Shown here piece after piece: positions 4,876-7,522 of a DNA stretch of 7,522 bases; position 1 is the first letter of the stretch; the number at the start of each line of letters is the position of its first letter. The translations under genes were made by a program, and so were the position numbers. The notes under the pieces were generated by a model. That model saw only the letters and a program-made list of their open reading frames with translations. It had not been told where the DNA came from and searched no databases. The stretch is from the NCBI GenBank assembly GCA_004556745.1, contig SFFY01000069.1:1-7522 (forward strand), read 5' to 3'. Source of the stretch: Bacteroidales bacterium (lineage in GTDB: Bacteria > Bacteroidota > Bacteroidia > Bacteroidales > Bacteroidaceae).

Positions 4876-5973
4876 TTATTTTTGCGCGGCAAATCGCTTG
4901 GCCTGTTCTTCAATGAGTGCGGCGTCGTCGAAATAGTTGATCTTCATGGCGCGGCGCACGTCGTCGAGCGTGGCTGCTGCTACGGCGCGGGCATCGGCGC
5001 AGCCCTTTTGCAGCATGTCGTAGACGGCGGGAATGTCCTGCGCAAATTCCTGGCGGCGTTGGCGGATAGGTTCGAGGAGTTCCTGCATGATATTGGCGAG
5101 GAAACGCTTCACCTTCATGTCGCCCAGACCGCCGCGCTGGTAGTGTGCCTTGAGTTCGTCGAGGTTGGGATAGTCGGGCAGATAGCGCTCAAAGTGCTCG
5201 GGGCGGCAGAAGGCATCGAGATAGGTGAACACCGTGTTGCCTTCGAGGTGCCCGGGGTCACTCACGTGGATATGCGTCGGGTCGGTATACATCGACATGA
5301 CGCTCTTCTGCACCGTGTCGGCATCGTCGGAGAGGTAGATGCAGTTGCCGAGGCTCTTCGACATCTTCGCCTTGCCGTCGGTGCCGGGCAGGCGGAGGCA
5401 GGCTGCGTTGGAGGGCAGGAGGATTTCCGGCTCGACGAGCGTTTCGCCGTAGATATTGTTGAAGCGGCGCACGATTTCCGTGGCCTGCTCGATCATCGGT
5501 TTCTGGTCCTCTCCGGCGGGCACCGTGGTGGCGCGGAAGGCAGCGATGTCGGCGGCCTGGCTGATGGGGTAGGTGAAGAAGCCCACGGGAATGGACGACT
5601 GGAAGCCGCGCATCTGTATTTCCGTCTTCACGGTGGGGTTGCGCTGCAGGCGGCTCACGCTCACGAGATCCATGAAGTAGAACGAAAGTTCGCAGAGCTC
5701 GGGGATTTGGCTTTGTATGAAGAGCGTGACGCGCTCGGGGTCGAGGCCGCAGGCGAGGTAGTCGAGTGCCACCTCAATCACGTTTTGCCGCACCTTCTCG
5801 GGGTTGTCGATATTGTCGGTGAGTGCCTGGGCATCGGCGATAAACACAAACATCTTTTCATATCCGCCCTCGTTCTGCAAGGCCACGCGGTTGCGGAGCG
5901 AACCGACGTAGTGCCCGATGTGCAGGCGGCCGGTCGGGCGGTCGCCCGTAAGGATTATTTTAGGAGTTGCCAT
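4876..5973 (-). CDS. trpS: Tryptophanyl-tRNA synthetase
   Basis: This 365-residue class Ic synthetase joins tryptophan to tRNA-Trp in the cytosol using ATP. The N-terminal ATP site ILTGDRPTGRLHIGHYVGS (7-25) holds the HIGH motif at 18-21. The tryptophan pocket region includes ADAQALTDN (46-54) and PAGEDQKPMIEQ (152-163). The KMSKS loop is 203-207. The C-terminal helical anticodon-binding part runs from about 215 to 365. The length fits the TDRPTG/HIGHY clade found in Bacteroidales and Firmicutes and is somewhat longer than E. coli TrpS. The start at 5973 was chosen because the only upstream in-frame ATG (6039) lies ahead of the promoter, while MATPKIILTGDRPTG is the standard family start. A small hairpin (TTTCC/GGAAA, 4859-4873) follows the stop, but no good terminator. 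Confidence 0.97.
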   Translation of the reverse strand: MATPKIILTGDRPTGRLHIGHYVGSLRNRVALQNEGGYEKMFVFIADAQALTDNIDNPEKVRQNVIEVALDYLACGLDPERVTLFIQSQIPELCELSFYFMDLVSVSRLQRNPTVKTEIQMRGFQSSIPVGFFTYPISQAADIAAFRATTVPAGEDQKPMIEQATEIVRRFNNIYGETLVEPEILLPSNAACLRLPGTDGKAKMSKSLGNCIYLSDDADTVQKSVMSMYTDPTHIHVSDPGHLEGNTVFTYLDAFCRPEHFERYLPDYPNLDELKAHYQRGGLGDMKVKRFLANIMQELLEPIRQRRQEFAQDIPAVYDMLQKGCADARAVAAATLDDVRRAMKINYFDDAALIEEQAKRFAAQK

Positions 5974-6008
5974 CTTATAATATATATTGTCTAAAAAAAT
6001 TCCAGTTG

Positions 6009-6040
6009 CAAAATTACAGAATGTTTTTATAGTAAGCAAG
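6009..6040 (-). promoter_or_regulatory. Promoter of trpS
   Basis: On the - strand, TAATTTTG (6016-6009) matches TAnnTTTG. CTTG (6040-6037), 20 bp upstream, is a one-mismatch -33 element. Transcription would begin near 6002, about 29 nt before the trpS ATG. The leader is too short for a T-box or peptide attenuator, so no tryptophan-responsive element is seen. The -33 box lies 16 bp after the MATE gene stop. Confidence 0.7.
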
Positions 6041-6055
6041 CGGGCATTTGCAAAC

Positions 6056-7387
6056 TTATATGCGCTTATGCTTCCAGCGGTCGCTGCGCATGTAGGCGTA
6101 GCTCAGGGCGAGCGATAGGACGCCGTAGACAAACTCGCTGCACCAGCACACGTAGAGCGGGGCGCGGAGGCTGAACACGACGATGAAGACGAAGGCCGTG
6201 TAAAAAGTCAGGGATATGATTTCAAACACGAGGGCGCGTCCCGTGTTGCCCGTGCCCGACACGGCGTGGAAGTAGATTTGCGAGGGAATGGTGAAGATAT
6301 AGGAGGCGAATAGCACGTAAAGCGGCGCGATGCCGGCGGCTATCAGCGCGCTGTCGTCGGTGAAGACGCGCAGCACGGCCTCTGGCACTAATGAGGCGAT
6401 GAGGAGCAAGGGCGCGATGAGCAGCGCCGTGAGGCGTATGGTCTTGCTGATGGTTACAGGCACGCCGTCCATATCGCCGCGTCCTATCTGGTTGCTTACG
6501 AGGCTAGTGCAGGTGGACGAGAGCGCGATGATGGCCATGAAAGGGAAGGACGATATGTTGCGTATAATGTTCGACACCGCCAGGGAGGTTTCGCCCAGGT
6601 GCTCGATTGAGAGGAAGAAGATGAACCACGTGGAGAGCGATATGAAGTCCTGTATCATCGTCCACACCGAGAGGCGCAGTACGGGCTTCAGGCTTTGCAG
6701 CCGCAGCTTCGGCAGGCGGTTCAGTCCGTAGCGGCGGGTGTCGAGTTTGACACAGGTGTAGACGATGAAGTAAACCATCGACACCGCCTCTGCCAGTACC
6801 GAACCGATGGCCGCGCCCTGTATGCCGAGCGCTGGCATGCCGCAATGGCCGAAAATAAGGATATAGTTGAACACGATGTTGCTCGCCACGAGCACGAGAG
6901 AGTTGGCCGTGAGCATCCGCGTGTTGGTAGTTGCCACATAAAACGAGCGGAACATGATGGCCGTGAAGGCGAAGAAGAAACCGAACACGCGTGCGTTGAG
7001 ATAGTCGAGCGCGGCGGCGCACACGCGTTCCGACTGCAATATATGGCTCAGCAGCCACGGGGCGTAGGCGCGGGTGAGGAAGAAGAGCACTACGGCGAGT
7101 GCGAGCAGGAAGCCGAGGCTGTGGTAGAACAGATGCCCCACGGCCGTGTAATTGCCCTCGCCGTTGCGCCGCGCCATGAGGATTTGCGCTCCCGTGCTGA
7201 ACCCGAGGCCTATCATGAAAATGGCCACGAAGAAAATGCCGCCGATGGCTGCCGCCCCGAGTTCCACCTCGCCCACGCGCCCAAGGAAAGCGGTGTCGGT
7301 GAGACCTATGAGTTGCTCCATCAGCGTGCCTATCAGCACGGGGTAGGCTATGTGCCAAATCTGTCGGTATGTGTAAGTCGCGGGCAT
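6056..7387 (-). CDS. MATE-family multidrug/cation antiporter
   Basis: This 443-residue inner-membrane protein has about 12 hydrophobic segments arranged as two six-helix halves (roughly 11-215 and 235-435), the MATE fold. Family signatures include YPVLIGTLMEQLIGLTDTAFLGRVG (15-39, with the conserved Asp31 region), GFSTGAQILMARRNGEGN (62-79), SNIVFNYILIFG (169-180) and GAAIGSVLAE (191-200). The C-terminal half has SGTGNTGRA (377-385). The length is normal and it appears intact. MATE proteins export cationic drugs or metabolites in exchange for Na+ or H+; the substrate cannot be read from sequence. ATG 7387 gives the usual Bacteroidales start (M-x-YTYRQIWHIAYP). It lies 82 bp upstream of trpS with no clear terminator between, so some read-through into trpS is possible. 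Confidence 0.93.
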   Translation of the reverse strand: MPATYTYRQIWHIAYPVLIGTLMEQLIGLTDTAFLGRVGEVELGAAAIGGIFFVAIFMIGLGFSTGAQILMARRNGEGNYTAVGHLFYHSLGFLLALAVVLFFLTRAYAPWLLSHILQSERVCAAALDYLNARVFGFFFAFTAIMFRSFYVATTNTRMLTANSLVLVASNIVFNYILIFGHCGMPALGIQGAAIGSVLAEAVSMVYFIVYTCVKLDTRRYGLNRLPKLRLQSLKPVLRLSVWTMIQDFISLSTWFIFFLSIEHLGETSLAVSNIIRNISSFPFMAIIALSSTCTSLVSNQIGRGDMDGVPVTISKTIRLTALLIAPLLLIASLVPEAVLRVFTDDSALIAAGIAPLYVLFASYIFTIPSQIYFHAVSGTGNTGRALVFEIISLTFYTAFVFIVVFSLRAPLYVCWCSEFVYGVLSLALSYAYMRSDRWKHKRI

Positions 7388-7522
7388 TAGTTTTTAGATG
7401 ATTGTCTGTTAGAGGTGATGGTATAGTCGTACAGAAAGTTCTCTGATGTTGTCTATGCTTCCTTTTATATTCTAACGACAACCGGGACCACTTTTGACAA
7501 CTTACAGTTGTCTTTCTACACG
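7388..7522 (-). promoter_or_regulatory. Upstream region of the MATE gene with repeated GACAA half-sites
   Basis: A perfect 7-bp inverted repeat, GACAACT-TAC-AGTTGTC, lies at 7496-7512. More copies of the same half-site occur at 7477-7481 (GACAA) and at 7449-7453 and 7402-7406 (TTGTC). Five half-sites in about 110 bp upstream of an exporter suggest an operator for a dimeric regulator. No consensus -33/-7 pair was found. The gene upstream lies outside the window. Confidence 0.4.

Noticed and set aside
4882..5994. 370-aa open frame on the plus strand opposite trpS
   Set aside because: trpS is unambiguous on the other strand. This frame is a compositional shadow with His/Val/Gly-rich, low-information sequence.

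Overview
The window looks like chromosomal DNA from a Bacteroidota species, most likely Prevotella-like within the Bacteroidales. Three signs support this. Several promoters fit the Bacteroidota sigma-ABfrA consensus (TTTG, 19-21 bp, TAnnTTTG), as upstream of rpmH, trpS and the small gene at 419. There are no Shine-Dalgarno-dependent starts. The genes include a C10 (streptopain-type) protease with a Bacteroidales-style C-terminal tail, a DUF5053-like small protein and DUF1349, DUF1934 and DUF2442 proteins.

Left part (1-418): an AT-rich, gene-free stretch. It starts with an array of short palindromes phased at about 21 bp (13-177). A structured region with competing inverted repeats follows (181-305), then a promoter (345-376). 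Left-centre (419-3984), all on the + strand: a 79-aa DUF5053-like protein, a 666-aa secreted C10 cysteine protease, a DUF1349 lipoprotein whose ATG overlaps the protease stop (ATGA), and, after a 186-bp gap, a DUF1934 protein. That gap holds an orphan copy of the protease's C-terminal tail and a 92-bp inverted-repeat element. The spacing suggests that the first three genes are co-transcribed.

Right part (4073-7387), all on the - strand: a DUF2442 protein, ribosomal protein L34 (rpmH, 52 aa), tryptophanyl-tRNA synthetase (trpS) and a MATE-family exporter. rpmH, trpS and the DUF2442 gene each have their own promoter-like motif. Strong hairpins lie after rpmH and after the DUF2442 gene. The two gene blocks converge at about 3985-4133.

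The right half is mostly housekeeping. The unusual material is on the left: the phased palindrome array, the small-protein/C10-protease/lipoprotein gene set, and the duplicated tail that brackets the lipoprotein gene. No CRISPR, tRNA, rRNA, integrase or transposase gene was seen.
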